Assembly: GCA_017473115.1 (NCBI GenBank)
Contig: JAFUNC010000004.1
Coordinates: 186,001-250,000 of the forward strand
Length of the DNA stretch: 64,000 nt
Direction: 5' to 3'
Origin: Lachnospiraceae bacterium
Lineage (GTDB): Bacteria > Bacillota > Clostridia > Lachnospirales > Lachnospiraceae
The translations under genes were made by a program, and so were the position numbers. The notes beneath the pieces are model-generated. The model had not been told where the DNA came from, did no database searches, and was given only the letters and a program-made list of their open reading frames with translations. Positions 25,166-34,462 of this stretch are shown piece by piece (positions within the stretch are counted from its first letter, which is position 1; each line of letters opens with the position of its first letter).

Positions 25166-26050
25166 TTACTTTCTCGGATGCGCATTGTCATACACTTCAC
25201 GTAAATGATTGTGATTCAAATTCGCATAAATCTGTGTTGTAGAAATATCGGAATGTCCAAGCATCTCCTGTACACTCTTCAAATCCGCACCATTCTCTAC
25301 AAGATGCGCTGCAAAGGAATGTCTCAAAGTATGCGGTGTAATATCTGCCACAATACCGGCCTTTTTAGCGTAATATTTGATAATCTTCCAAAATCCCTGA
25401 CGGCTCATCTGTTCGCCGGAACAATTGGCAAACAACACATCTGACTCTTTGTTCTCTACCATTGCATCCCTGGTTCCGTTGATATAATTGATCAACGCCT
25501 GTTTTGCCTTGGTTCCGAACGGAATGACTCTCTCTTTATGTGCATCTCTGCATACGATAAATCCCATGGTAAGATTAATATCCGTTGTTTTTAACGAAAT
25601 CAATTCGGTTACTCGAATACCGGTTGCATATAACAACTCCAGCATCGCTTTATCACGAATCTGTTTCGGACTGTCTCCGGAAGGCTGCTCCAGAAGTTTG
25701 GTAATATCTTTCTCTGAAAGAATTTCAGGAACTCTCTTCTCAATCTTCGGTGCTTTCAGACCGGTGGTTACATCTTCCTTGACAATATTTTCATTCAAAA
25801 GATACTGCCAAAATGCTTTCATGGAGGCGATGGTTCGCGAAACGGTAGCCGCCGCAAAATTTTCCTTCTCCATATATGTAACAAACCCCTGTACATCAGA
25901 TGCCGATACCTTGTTCGCATCCAAAATACCTTTTCCGCGGAGATAATGATTCAACTTATTTAAATCTCTTTTATAGGATAACTCTGTATTTGTCGATGTT
26001 TTTTTAATATTATGCATATAGGAAATAAATGCATCTATCCGTTGTTCCAT
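25166..26050 (-). CDS. xerD: Tyrosine recombinase XerD
   Basis: XerD resolves chromosome dimers at dif. The protein of about 294 residues has the N-terminal core-binding domain (residues 5-90) and the catalytic domain with Arg in TGIRVTEL, Lys in DAHKERVIPFG, HTLRHSFAAHL (H-x-x-R), the GHSDISTTQIY stretch with the nucleophilic Tyr near residue 280. Start is ATG at 26050; a TTG one codon upstream is also possible, both behind AGAAGGA. The gene lies downstream of NUDIX and spoIIM genes on the same strand, an order known from Clostridium and Bacillus relatives, and has its own promoter. Confidence 0.94.
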   Translation of the reverse strand: MEQRIDAFISYMHNIKKTSTNTELSYKRDLNKLNHYLRGKGILDANKVSASDVQGFVTYMEKENFAAATVSRTIASMKAFWQYLLNENIVKEDVTTGLKAPKIEKRVPEILSEKDITKLLEQPSGDSPKQIRDKAMLELLYATGIRVTELISLKTTDINLTMGFIVCRDAHKERVIPFGTKAKQALINYINGTRDAMVENKESDVLFANCSGEQMSRQGFWKIIKYYAKKAGIVADITPHTLRHSFAAHLVENGADLKSVQEMLGHSDISTTQIYANLNHNHLREVYDNAHPRK

Positions 26051-26107
26051 CAAACCAAATATCCTTCTCTCAAAGTACTTATGTCAATCATTGACTACGC
26101 AAGTATC

Positions 26108-26136
26108 ATTATATTAAACTTTTCCAAGAAAAGCAA
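26108..26136 (-). promoter_or_regulatory. Predicted promoter of xerD
   Basis: TTGCTT (26131-26136) and TATAAT (26108-26113) on the minus strand with 17 bases between them. Confidence 0.62.
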
Positions 26137-26234
26137 TTAGAATTTTACACTTTTTTCACAGAATCCCCATAAAATAAGGCATTCTCACAACATCTCGTCT
26201 TTTTTGACCAATCCAATCAATATCTTGTGATTAT

Positions 26235-26849
26235 TTACATAAAAATTTTTAAAAATATTTTTAGAAAAAATGGATTTACATAACACTCCAGCAACATTCC
26301 TATTATGACAACTGCAAAAGGAGCCACCTTTTGAATATACTTCCCTTCTTTTAGTTCAAAAGTTTTGCTCGTTTTTTGACCCGATTGGTTAATCTTTAAT
26401 CGCATTCCTTTATACCGGAGCAAAAAAAGAAGCAAACGATAATATGCATAGCCATAAAAAAGATAATGCGGAAAAATACTTACAATAAATAAGATGCTTC
26501 CCAGTATCCCCTTCGCGATTATAAATTCCGTTATAAAAAAGCCGGCAAAGCCTCCGGCCAATACCACGCCACCCGCAAGAAAATACTTTCCCTTCCCGGA
26601 TATACAAAGTATCGCAATAAAAAAGACCAGAGACAGGCGTTTTTTCAGTACATAAAATAGCATATCACCATATTGGATTTCAGAATATTTTAGATACAAT
26701 AAAATATTGTCTAGCCATAAAAGTTTTCCTTCACTTTCCGGGTCTTTTATTGCAAATGCAAGAACCATTCCGATTACAAATCCAAGCACTAACAATACAT
26801 AAATAATATTATTGGGCTGTAATTGGCGTTCCAAATGCCTGATTTTCAA
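26235..26849 (-). CDS. spoIIM: Stage II sporulation protein M
   Basis: SpoIIM is part of the SpoIIDMP complex that drives septal wall remodelling during engulfment. The 204-residue protein has a short cytoplasmic N-terminus and five hydrophobic helices, with the family pattern around IFPHYLFYGYAYYRLLLFLLRYKG. Only a TTG start is available (26849), since no in-frame ATG precedes the first helix. Its AGAGG ribosome binding site lies inside the 3' arm of a strong hairpin. Position between a NUDIX gene and xerD supports the call. Expression may need a transcript starting inside the hairpin or helix opening by translation from upstream. Confidence 0.85.
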   Translation of the reverse strand: MKIRHLERQLQPNNIIYVLLVLGFVIGMVLAFAIKDPESEGKLLWLDNILLYLKYSEIQYGDMLFYVLKKRLSLVFFIAILCISGKGKYFLAGGVVLAGGFAGFFITEFIIAKGILGSILFIVSIFPHYLFYGYAYYRLLLFLLRYKGMRLKINQSGQKTSKTFELKEGKYIQKVAPFAVVIIGMLLECYVNPFFLKIFLKIFM

Positions 26850-26889
26850 AAAGCATACCTCTATAAATTACTTTATAAAAGGTATGCTT
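26850..26889 (-). terminator. Hairpin between the NUDIX gene and spoIIM, masking the spoIIM ribosome binding site
   Basis: On the minus strand AAGCATACC pairs with GGTATGCTT and TATAAA with TTTATA around a GTAA loop; the hairpin is followed by five T. The 3' arm contains AGAGG, 8 bases before the TTG start of spoIIM. It can act as terminator of the NUDIX gene, as translational block for spoIIM, or both. Confidence 0.8.
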
Positions 26890-26926
26890 GTTTCATTTGT
26901 TTTATCACAAAAAAATCTATTCACTT

Positions 26927-27466
26927 TTATTTTAAATACTTATTTTTGTATGCCATAATTGCGGCAACAGTCTTGGAATCCATAATTTCACCGGCATAAA
27001 TCATACGTTCCAATTCAGAAACTTCATACGGAATCACATTAATAAATTCATCTTCATCCAACTCCTGCTCTCCGCCTTTACCGGATATATGGGCCACATA
27101 AATCGATATTTTTTCATTACAGAATGCAACCGTAGTATTTACCACAATCAAAAATTCCAGTTTGTCGGTGGTATAGCCGGTCTCTTCCCTTAATTCTCGC
27201 ATCGCAGCGTCATAATGCGGCTCATCCACGGTATCCACACCGCCGGCCGGAATTTCAATGGTATAACGGTCCAAAGCATTCCGATACTGCTTTACCATAA
27301 GAATTCTTCCGTCCTCAAGCACAGGTACCACTGCCGCCGCACCCTTGTGAGCAATAAAATCCCACACGGCAGTATTTCCGTTGGATATCTGTACTGTATC
27401 ATGGTAATAATCTAAAATATGTCCTTTTGCTATCAATTCTCTTTTGATTCGTTTAATATCTTCCAC
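26927..27466 (-). CDS. NUDIX hydrolase, ADP-ribose pyrophosphatase type
   Basis: NUDIX enzymes cleave nucleoside diphosphates linked to another group. The protein of 179 residues has the Nudix box G-x5-E-x7-REL-x-EE-x-G in GVDTVDEPHYDAAMRELREE followed by TG. The KQYRNAL and IEIPAGG motifs upstream are typical of the ADP-ribose pyrophosphatase branch. The start chosen is GTG at 27466, which follows AAAAGGGAGAGCAGAATC; a GTG ten codons upstream would place the ribosome binding site inside the gene. It is followed by the hairpin and spoIIM. The NUDIX-spoIIM-xerD order is conserved in Clostridia. Confidence 0.88.
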   Translation of the reverse strand: MEDIKRIKRELIAKGHILDYYHDTVQISNGNTAVWDFIAHKGAAAVVPVLEDGRILMVKQYRNALDRYTIEIPAGGVDTVDEPHYDAAMRELREETGYTTDKLEFLIVVNTTVAFCNEKISIYVAHISGKGGEQELDEDEFINVIPYEVSELERMIYAGEIMDSKTVAAIMAYKNKYLK

Positions 27467-27574
27467 GATTCTGCTCTCCCTTTTTGTTCTATTCACATAT
27501 AAATTTTAGTTAGTTGTATTTTAACACAAATTAATTTTTGTTTCAAATAGGAATTATTTATTTTATAAATAATA

Positions 27575-27605
27575 TAAAAACGAGCAGGTTTCCCTACTCG
27601 TTTTA
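27575..27605 (-). terminator. Intrinsic terminator after the aminotransferase gene
   Basis: Minus-strand arms AACGAGTAGG and CCTGCTCGTT pair (one G-T) around a short AAA-type loop, followed by TTTTATATT. Confidence 0.85.
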
Positions 27606-27609
27606 TCTT

Positions 27610-28893
27610 TTATGCTTCTAATAACTTTTCTACGCTTACTAATTTTACGCAAAGAACAAAAAGATTGGTTGCCATCGCCATTTCTTCCGGGGTGGGGAAA
27701 GAAGGTGCAATACGTATATTGCAGTCTTTCGGATCTTTACCGTAGGGATACGTTGCTCCGGCACCTGTTAATACAACACCGGCTTCTTTGCACTTTGCAA
27801 CAATTGCCTTAGCACATCCATCCAAAGAATCAAAAGAGATAAAATATCCGCCATACGGCTTCGTCCAGGTACCAATACCAAGTCCGCCCAGTTCTTTTTC
27901 CATAACATCCAAAACCGCTTCAAACTTAGGTCTGATTATATCCGCATGCTTCTTCATATGTTCCTCCAAAGAAGTTACCTGATTAAAGAAACGAGCATGG
28001 CGCAACTGATTAATTTTATCATGACCAATGGTCTGAATTGTCATCTGGCTTTCAATGAATTTAATATTTTCAATGGATGATGCCACTGCCGAAATTCCGG
28101 AACCCGGGAAACTAATCTTTGATGTAGATGCAAAGATATATACCATATCAGGATTGCCGGCTTTCTCGCACTCTTCTAAAATATTTAAAATTTCATCGCG
28201 CTTATCTTCATATAAATGATGAATACCGTATGCATTATCCCAGTAAATTCTAAAATCTTCTGCTGCAGGTTTCAAATTGGCAAATCTTTTAATCACATCA
28301 TCAGAATAAGAAATTCCTGTAGGATTTGAATACTTCGGAACACACCAGATACCTTTTACAGTTGAATCATTATTTACATACTCTTCTACCATATCCATAT
28401 CAGGTCCGTCATCGTAAAGAGGAATGTTAATCATCTCAATGCCAAAATATTCTGTTATCTTAAAATGTCTGTCATAACCGGGTACAGGACACAAAAATTT
28501 AACCTTATCCAATTTAGCCCACGGTGTTGAACCATTTACACCCTTTGTCATAGAACGTGAAACAGTATCATACATAATGTTCAAACTGGAGTTCCCGCAA
28601 ATCACTACGTTATCTTTCTGAACCCCCATCATGGCAGCCATAAGACGTCTGCACTCTCCGATACCATCCAAATCACCGTAATTACGGGTATCATTACCAA
28701 GAACCGTTTTCATATCAGAATTGCTGTTAATAACATCAAGCATAGGCATAGATAATTCAAGTTGTGAAACGCCCGGCTTACCTCTTGACATATCCAATTT
28801 CAATCCTTTGCCTTTTGCATCCTCATATTCTGCTAAAAGTTGTTCTCTTAATGATAAAAGTTCTTCTCTGCTTAATTCCTGATATTTCTTCAT
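27610..28893 (-). CDS. Class I aminotransferase, aspartate aminotransferase-like (Rv3722c type)
   Basis: The 427-residue protein is a fold-type I PLP enzyme of the family to which mycobacterial Rv3722c, an aspartate aminotransferase, belongs (PF12897). Visible markers are LDMSRGKPGVSQLELS near the N-terminus, NYGDLDGI, the cofactor-ring region GNSSLNIMYD, YSNPTGISYS, the PLP-binding Asp/Tyr in IYWDNAYGIHHL and the Schiff-base Lys in FASTSKISFPGSG. The start at 28893 follows TATGGAGCGAAT; the longer frame is not supported. It stands alone between terminators. Aspartate as substrate is inferred from the family and not proven by sequence. Confidence 0.88.
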   Translation of the reverse strand: MKKYQELSREELLSLREQLLAEYEDAKGKGLKLDMSRGKPGVSQLELSMPMLDVINSNSDMKTVLGNDTRNYGDLDGIGECRRLMAAMMGVQKDNVVICGNSSLNIMYDTVSRSMTKGVNGSTPWAKLDKVKFLCPVPGYDRHFKITEYFGIEMINIPLYDDGPDMDMVEEYVNNDSTVKGIWCVPKYSNPTGISYSDDVIKRFANLKPAAEDFRIYWDNAYGIHHLYEDKRDEILNILEECEKAGNPDMVYIFASTSKISFPGSGISAVASSIENIKFIESQMTIQTIGHDKINQLRHARFFNQVTSLEEHMKKHADIIRPKFEAVLDVMEKELGGLGIGTWTKPYGGYFISFDSLDGCAKAIVAKCKEAGVVLTGAGATYPYGKDPKDCNIRIAPSFPTPEEMAMATNLFVLCVKLVSVEKLLEA

Positions 28894-29042
28894 ATTCGCT
28901 CCATAATGCCGATTATGCAATCGCTTTTTATTTTTACTCCATAGTATAATACTACAAAAGCACGTGTTACACAAGGAAAAATTGATATTTTTTTATCACG
29001 CAATTAATAACCTAAAACCTATCATTTTATTGTTAAGGTAAC

Positions 29043-29079
29043 AAAAAACCTCTTACGGCATAAACCGTAAGAGGCTTTA
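29043..29079 (-). terminator. Intrinsic terminator after rny
   Basis: Minus-strand arms GCCTCTTACGG and CCGTAAGAGGT pair around a 6-base loop and are followed by six T. Confidence 0.92.
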
Positions 29080-29081
29080 AA

Positions 29082-30644
29082 TTATTTTGCGTAATCAATT
29101 ACACGAGATTCTCTGATAACATTAACCTTAATCTGTCCAGGATAAGCCAATTCCGCTTCAATCTGCTTGGAAATATCACGGGCTAACAATACCATGTCAT
29201 CATCTGTAACCTGTTCGGGAACTACCATTACACGAACTTCTCTACCTGCCTGAATAGCAAATGACTTGTCTACGCCTTTGAAATTGTTGGTTATTTCTTC
29301 TAATTGTTTTAAACGTGATGTATATGTTTCAAGGGTTTCTCTTCTTGCACCGGGTCTTGCAGCTGAAATAGCGTCTGCGGCCTGTACAATACAAGAGATT
29401 AATGATGTAGGTTCTACATCGCCGTGATGCGACTCAACGGCATTAATAACTGTAGCAGATTCTTTGTATTTCTTACACAAATCTGCACCCAACTGGATAT
29501 GGGAACCTTCCATTTCCTGGTCAACGGATTTACCGATATCATGTAACAAACCGGCTCTCTTAGCCATTCTGACATCTAATCCCATTTCAGCAGCCAAAAG
29601 ACCTGAAAGTTGTGCAACTTCAATGGAATGCTTTAATGCATTCTGACCATAACTGGTTCTAAAACGCATCTTACCAAGAAGTCTTACAAGTTCAGGATGT
29701 ACACCATGCACACCAACATCAAGGCATGCAGATTCTCCTTCTTCTTTAATCAAAGTTTCAACTTCTTTTCTGGCCTTTTCAACCGTCTCTTCAATTCTTG
29801 CAGGATGGATACGACCATCTACAATTAATTTTTCAAGAGCGATTCTTGCAACTTCTCTACGAATAGGATCAAAACCTGAAAGAACAACTGCTTCCGGAGT
29901 ATCATCAATAATCAACTCAACACCGGTCATAGTCTCTAACGTACGGATATTTCTACCCTCACGTCCGATAATTCTACCCTTCATTTCATCACTGGGAAGC
30001 TGAACAACCGAAATTGCTACTTCTGATACATGGTCAGCAGCACATTTCTGAATAGCATTTACTACATACTCTTTTGCTTTCTTATCCGCTTCCTCTTTCG
30101 CTCTGCTCTCCATTTCTTTAATCAGCACAGCGGTTTCATGTTTTACATCTTCTTCAACAATTTTCAACAAGTATTCTTTTGCTTGTTCAGAGGTTAAACC
30201 TGAAATTCGTTCCAGTTCCTGTACTCGTTGCTCGTTTAACTTCGAAATAATTTCTTTCTGCTTCGCTAATTCTTCTTCCTTTGCAGCAAGTGCATTTTCC
30301 TTTTTCTCGATAGAATCTAACTTCTTATCAACGCTTTCTTCCTTTTGCTGAATTCTACGTTCAGAGCGTTGTACTTCGGCACGACGTTCTTTTACTTCTT
30401 TATCAAGTTCATTCTTTGCTTTAATAGACTCTTCCTTGATTTCAAGTAAACCTTCACGTTTCTTTGCCTCAGCGGTTTTCAAAGCTTCATCGATAATTTC
30501 TCTGGCTTTCTCTTCTGCATTACCAATCTGTTTTGCAACTTTCTTTTTGTAAACAGAAAGTGCAATCCATGCAGAAACCACAGCGGAAACAATGACTGCA
30601 ATAAGAATAGCGATCAACATAACCAGTAAACTAACTTCGGGCAT
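29082..30644 (-). CDS. rny: Ribonuclease Y
   Basis: RNase Y is the membrane-anchored endoribonuclease that starts bulk mRNA decay in Firmicutes. The 520-residue protein has an N-terminal membrane helix (about residues 3-25), a long charged coiled coil (30-200), a KH domain with [15 protein letters not shown], and the HD domain with [10 protein letters not shown] and ESHHGDVEP. The start is ATG at 30644, 5 bases after AAGGAGGTGATCC; the GTG within that ribosome binding site is not the start. It is the last gene of the yicC to rny housekeeping series and has a consensus-like promoter of its own. Together with rnr this gives the window two RNA decay enzymes. Confidence 0.97.
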   Translation of the reverse strand: MPEVSLLVMLIAILIAVIVSAVVSAWIALSVYKKKVAKQIGNAEEKAREIIDEALKTAEAKKREGLLEIKEESIKAKNELDKEVKERRAEVQRSERRIQQKEESVDKKLDSIEKKENALAAKEEELAKQKEIISKLNEQRVQELERISGLTSEQAKEYLLKIVEEDVKHETAVLIKEMESRAKEEADKKAKEYVVNAIQKCAADHVSEVAISVVQLPSDEMKGRIIGREGRNIRTLETMTGVELIIDDTPEAVVLSGFDPIRREVARIALEKLIVDGRIHPARIEETVEKARKEVETLIKEEGESACLDVGVHGVHPELVRLLGKMRFRTSYGQNALKHSIEVAQLSGLLAAEMGLDVRMAKRAGLLHDIGKSVDQEMEGSHIQLGADLCKKYKESATVINAVESHHGDVEPTSLISCIVQAADAISAARPGARRETLETYTSRLKQLEEITNNFKGVDKSFAIQAGREVRVMVVPEQVTDDDMVLLARDISKQIEAELAYPGQIKVNVIRESRVIDYAK

Positions 30645-30730
30645 GTACAGGATCACCTCCTTATTTAATTTTCATTGTACAATTATCTAATAGGACCAAA
30701 AGCCCTAATATGCGATATTACAACATATCT

Positions 30731-30759
30731 AGTTTAATCTTTTTCCAATATTATGTCAA
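30731..30759 (-). promoter_or_regulatory. Predicted promoter of rny
   Basis: TTGACA (30754-30759) and TAAACT (30731-30736) on the minus strand with 17 bases between them. Confidence 0.65.
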
Positions 30760-30787
30760 GTAATAATTGCCTTTTTCCACTGTTCAG

Positions 30788-31414
30788 TTACAGATTTTTC
30801 CATTCAAAATTTTTCATACAAAAAACAATATCGTTCACTTCAAAACCTTTACGAAACAAATATGCTTTTGTCTTCTCTCGCTCTGTACAATCTGCCTCAT
30901 TATCACTGTATTTCCTCTTGCGCAGAAATCCTCGGATGCATTCTAATTCTTCACTTTCCTCTTCCGGACTTATTAATTCATTCAAAATAATGCAAATGTC
31001 ATCTTTCGTAATTCCTTTTCGCTGTAATTCCAACAGAATCTGCTTTCGGCTCTTGCGATTCCTGTAGGTTCTGTAATATGCCTCCACATAACGTCTGTCA
31101 TCCAAATAATGAAATCCATATAAATATTCAATCGCTTCATTAATCACTTGTACCGGATAACCATCACCTTTTAACTTATTTCTCATTTCATTTTCGGTAT
31201 AATCCCTGCTTTGTAACAGTTTCATGCATCGCGCCTTAGCTCTGTGAGGTAATATTTCTTTGATAAGAATATGCAACTGCTGTTCCGATATTTCTTTGCC
31301 TTCTTCAATGGCATAACGTCTCAAATCTTTTTTATATAATACAATCGGCAAAGTATCTTCCAGTAGGATACGACATTTTGTTTTAGAAAAATCTTCAATT
31401 TTTATTACTTTCAT
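30788..31414 (-). CDS. recX: RecA regulator RecX
   Basis: RecX binds RecA filaments and limits recombination. The 208-residue protein shows the repeated helical modules of the family: ARCMKLLQSRDYTENEMRNKL, then YLYGFHYLDDRRYVEAYYR, and RKQILLELQRKGI near the middle, with a further copy toward the C-terminus. Start follows TTAAGAGGTGATAT. It lies directly after recA, but a terminator-like hairpin separates the two, so it would be made at lower level than RecA. Being downstream of the SOS-type promoter of recA, it is probably damage-inducible through read-through. Confidence 0.9.
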   Translation of the reverse strand: MKVIKIEDFSKTKCRILLEDTLPIVLYKKDLRRYAIEEGKEISEQQLHILIKEILPHRAKARCMKLLQSRDYTENEMRNKLKGDGYPVQVINEAIEYLYGFHYLDDRRYVEAYYRTYRNRKSRKQILLELQRKGITKDDICIILNELISPEEESEELECIRGFLRKRKYSDNEADCTEREKTKAYLFRKGFEVNDIVFCMKNFEWKNL

Positions 31415-31426
31415 ATATCACCTCTT

Positions 31427-31459
31427 AAAACAAACAGGGACACATGTTTTGTGTCCCCA
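31427..31459 (-). terminator. Terminator-like hairpin between recA and recX
   Basis: Minus-strand GGGGACAC pairs with GTGTCCC around AAAACAT; the sequence TGTTTGTTTT follows. The interrupted T-run suggests partial termination. Confidence 0.7.
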
Positions 31460-31524
31460 TCATCGCCACCTTCTTTTACGGTTCGTTTTTGGTATTGCTT
31501 ATTGCTGCACAAGTAAAAACCGTC

Positions 31525-32583
31525 TTACTCTTCTTTTGTTGCTTTAGAAGCCTTCTTTTCTTTCTTTCCATCCATTTCAGATGCTGTTCCTTCTAAGCCA
31601 TAATGGGCTCTAACCTTCTGCTCCACTTCAGCACAAATATCAGGATTTTCAATCAGGAATGTTTTGGCATTTTCTCTACCCTGACCGATTTTATTACCTT
31701 CGTAAGCATACCAAGCACCACTCTTATTGATAATTCCAACTTCTGCCGCAAGATCCAATACATCACCTTCGAAGGAAATACCTTCACCAAACATAATGTC
31801 AAATTCAGCCTCTTTAAAAGGAGGTGCAATCTTATTCTTTACGATTTTTGCACGGGTACGGTTACCGGTAATATCTCCACCCTGCTTTAACTGCTCAACA
31901 CGTCTGATTTCCATTCTGACAGATGAATAGAATTTTAATGCATTACCACCGGTTGTAACCTGAGGATTACCATAAAACACACCAACTTTTTCACGTAACT
32001 GATTGATAAAAATAACGGTACAGTTAGAACGTCCGATGGCACCCGTAAGTTTTCTTAAAGCCTGAGACATTAATCTTGCCTGCAAACCTACATGAGAATC
32101 TCCCATTTCACCATCCAATTCAGCCTTAGGTACCAAAGCCGCAACAGAGTCAACCACGACAATATCAATTGCTCCGGAACGTACCATTGTTTCAGTAATT
32201 TCCAATGCCTGTTCTCCATTATCCGGCTGAGATATATACATATTATCAACATCTACACCAATTGCCTTGGCATAAGCAGGATCCAATGCATGCTCTGCAT
32301 CAATAAATCCGGCAATTCCGCCGCGCTTCTGCACCTCTGCAATCATATGTAAGGTTACCGTGGTTTTACCACTGGATTCCGGGCCATAAATCTCTACAAT
32401 ACGTCCTTTCGGAATTCCACCTAAACCTAATGCAATATCCAAGCTCAAGGAACCGGTAGGAATAGTCTCCACGTTCATCTGAGTGGCAGGATCACCGAGT
32501 TTCATAACGGAACCTTTACCAAACTGTCTCTCAATCTGTGATAATGCCGCATCCAATGCTTTCATCTTTTCTTCTCTATCCAT
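31525..32583 (-). CDS. recA: Recombinase RecA
   Basis: RecA forms filaments on single-stranded DNA, drives strand exchange and triggers LexA self-cleavage. The 352-residue protein has the Walker A motif GPESSGKTT, Walker [15 protein letters not shown], the L1/L2 loops ([19 protein letters not shown]) and a lysine/glutamate-rich C-terminal tail. The start is ATG at 32583 ([11 protein letters not shown]) behind AAGGAGAAGAAA; the upstream extension crosses the promoter and is not real. Two SOS-box-like sites overlap the promoter, which fits LexA control. recX follows after a partial terminator. Confidence 0.98.
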   Translation of the reverse strand: MDREEKMKALDAALSQIERQFGKGSVMKLGDPATQMNVETIPTGSLSLDIALGLGGIPKGRIVEIYGPESSGKTTVTLHMIAEVQKRGGIAGFIDAEHALDPAYAKAIGVDVDNMYISQPDNGEQALEITETMVRSGAIDIVVVDSVAALVPKAELDGEMGDSHVGLQARLMSQALRKLTGAIGRSNCTVIFINQLREKVGVFYGNPQVTTGGNALKFYSSVRMEIRRVEQLKQGGDITGNRTRAKIVKNKIAPPFKEAEFDIMFGEGISFEGDVLDLAAEVGIINKSGAWYAYEGNKIGQGRENAKTFLIENPDICAEVEQKVRAHYGLEGTASEMDGKKEKKASKATKEE

Positions 32584-32601
32584 TTTCTTCTCCTTTTCCT
32601 T

Positions 32602-32649
32602 GAACATTTGTTCTGTATATACAATAAAACAAATGTTCGATTTTGTCAA
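32602..32649 (-). promoter_or_regulatory. recA promoter with two LexA (SOS) boxes
   Basis: On the minus strand TTGACA (32644-32649) and TATTGT (32621-32626) are 17 bases apart. GAACATTTGTTT (32627-32638) fills the spacer and differs from the Gram-positive SOS box GAAC-N4-GTTC by one base. A perfect box, GAACAAATGTTC (32602-32613), lies just downstream of the -10. LexA at either site would block RNA polymerase. Confidence 0.88.
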
Positions 32650-32946
32650 TTCTTTTTTCTGTTTTTTTACAATTCGAATTATACATTCTTATTTGTCCAA
32701 TAAATGACCCTCAATACGCATCACCGACCTTGTTTTTAATAAAAAAATGGAATAAGTGGCAGAAACGCCGGAACTTTTCCGATGATATGAGACAAAATAA
32801 TTCGTTTCATATCTTTTTAAATGATTTCTACAGCCAGTGTAGCATTTGTCAACAGTGTTTTCAAGCATTTGACATCGACAAATATCGACACTACATTTAT
32901 GTTTCCAAACACAAATATGCGCATTTAAACTTATTTTATAATAAAG

Positions 32947-32974
32947 AATAGGTAACATTAACTGCTACCTATTC
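32947..32974 (-). terminator. Hairpin after the zinc-ribbon/QGYGQ protein gene
   Basis: AATAGGTA and TACCTATT pair around an 11-base loop; on the minus strand CTTTATT follows, while the plus strand has TTTTTTAT a few bases beyond. It may serve as a weak terminator in either direction. Confidence 0.55.
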
Positions 32975-32992
32975 CTGTTTTTTATACATTTT

Positions 32993-34444
32993 TTACTTCA
33001 AGTAATCTTCATAATCGGACAATGTAATACTAACCCAACCCCATGTATATTCTGCGGTCTGGTAATTATATCCGATTTCCATTCCGTAAGGAGAAAAGAA
33101 AATTATATTAGTATCCGGCGACGAAAGCAATTCTGCAATCTTCTGATCATCCGCATTTACAACACCGACAACATCCGTACCGTTTTGAGCATCGTTTCTT
33201 TCACGGAACATTGCCGCAAAGTCCTCATCAATCTCCAAAATAGACCCGTTATCCATAATCTTACCGTTTACAAGGTCAATATTGATACCGTAAATATAAT
33301 GTTCTTGCCGATAATCACCGTCATATACATTTACATCCAGGAGAATACTCATCTTCTCACCGTCATTATACGGTATAAAAGAATCAATCAGGAAAGTCAC
33401 ATCCGAAGCAGAAGCATCAAAAGGCTTTTGACCGTCCAAATACCCCCAAAAATCATTCAATGTCATTTCCATAATCTGTTGATTTAAAGAATCTTCATTG
33501 GGAATGGTATCTCCGCGGAACTGGATATATGCAACATTGGCATTTACCACCATATTATTCATTACATTGCTGTAGTTGATAAAATGTCTTTCCAATCCAT
33601 AATCATAACCGGTATCAATACAATCCACAAAAGGCTCATAGTACTGTCCCGTAAAATCACTCATTGCATAATTGTCATGATTGGAACCAAACGTACTCAT
33701 ATAATCCTTATTTAAAAATAAGTCATTGCTTCCGTCATCCGTATCCGAATAAACCAATGCAGAAGAAGTATACGAATTCCAGTCAAAATTACTAAAATCA
33801 AGACGCCCTAATTCTCTTCCGTATACAGTAACGGCATAAGCATCGGGAACATCCGGTGTCTCTGGTACTGTCACAGTAATGTCTGAGTCATCAATCTCAT
33901 ACTCTATCTGCGGCACAATACCCGTTCCGGTTGAAACTGATGTGTTAGTAGTACCGAATGCCATCATACCCATAAGCACAATCATGGCAAACACAAGCAC
34001 TATTATACCCAAAAATAAAATAATACCGATAATCAAAAGCCAAATCCACCAATGACTCTTCTTTTTAGGCTCATAATAGGAATATTGCATATCGGACTGC
34101 ACATTCACGCCCTGACCTTTCGCCTGATTATGTTCATATCCCTGTGAGCGCTGTCCTTGAGGCTGATACTGTCCGTATCCCTGAGACTGTTGTCCCTGAG
34201 GCTGATACTGTCCGTATCCCTGCGATTGTTGTTCTCCGGGCTGATACTGTCCGTATCCCTGCGATTGTTGTCCTCCGGGCTGATATCTGCCATAGTCCTG
34301 ACGAACCGTCTCATTTTTCTTTTCTTCCGGAACGGTCTCCTGCTTTTTTTCTCCCGTAGTGGACATGCCGCAATTCACACAAGTTCCCGGTGCGGTAATG
34401 CCTCCGCAATACGGACAAAAAACATACTCGTTATAATTTCCCAT
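32993..34444 (-). CDS. Zinc-ribbon membrane protein with QGYGQYQP repeats
   Basis: The 483-residue protein starts with a zinc ribbon (VFCPYCGGI then GTCVNCGMST). A low-complexity region at about residues 47-110 holds repeats of roughly 13 residues built on QQSQGYGQYQP. One membrane helix follows at about 130-160, flanked on the inside by KKKSHWW. The remaining 320 residues are predicted to be extracellular: acidic, rich in Asp, Tyr and Asn, with no recognised domain. The design resembles other bacterial zinc-ribbon single-pass proteins of unknown function. The repeat region is a 39-bp tandem repeat in DNA and could vary in length. It lies 18 bases downstream of cinA. Confidence 0.75.
   Translation of the reverse strand: MGNYNEYVFCPYCGGITAPGTCVNCGMSTTGEKKQETVPEEKKNETVRQDYGRYQPGGQQSQGYGQYQPGEQQSQGYGQYQPQGQQSQGYGQYQPQGQRSQGYEHNQAKGQGVNVQSDMQYSYYEPKKKSHWWIWLLIIGIILFLGIIVLVFAMIVLMGMMAFGTTNTSVSTGTGIVPQIEYEIDDSDITVTVPETPDVPDAYAVTVYGRELGRLDFSNFDWNSYTSSALVYSDTDDGSNDLFLNKDYMSTFGSNHDNYAMSDFTGQYYEPFVDCIDTGYDYGLERHFINYSNVMNNMVVNANVAYIQFRGDTIPNEDSLNQQIMEMTLNDFWGYLDGQKPFDASASDVTFLIDSFIPYNDGEKMSILLDVNVYDGDYRQEHYIYGINIDLVNGKIMDNGSILEIDEDFAAMFRERNDAQNGTDVVGVVNADDQKIAELLSSPDTNIIFFSPYGMEIGYNYQTAEYTWGWVSITLSDYEDYLK
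34135..34300 (-). repeat. 39-bp tandem repeat inside the QGYGQ protein gene
   Basis: About four imperfect copies of a 39-base unit encode the QGYGQYQP block. Neighbouring copies share long identical stretches (for example CTGATACTGTCCGTATCCCT on the plus strand recurs three times), indicating recent slippage or homogenisation. Confidence 0.85.
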
Positions 34445-34462
34445 TTTTTTACACCTTTTTTA

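Larger units (their letters stand above)
32584..32992. other. recA promoter region and gene-poor interval
   Basis: The first 70 bases hold the recA promoter and SOS sites. The remaining part up to the terminator at 32947 holds no supportable gene; an 89-codon frame on the minus strand lacks a recognisable product, a good ribosome binding site and family-like composition. Confidence 0.6.

Noticed and set aside
32689..32958. 89-codon frame on the minus strand upstream of recA
   Set aside because: It has a cysteine-rich but featureless composition, no good ribosome binding site and no recognised family; the interval is better explained as non-coding.
34135..34300. Possible CRISPR array
   Set aside because: Repeats are directly adjacent, in frame with a coding sequence, and lack spacers.
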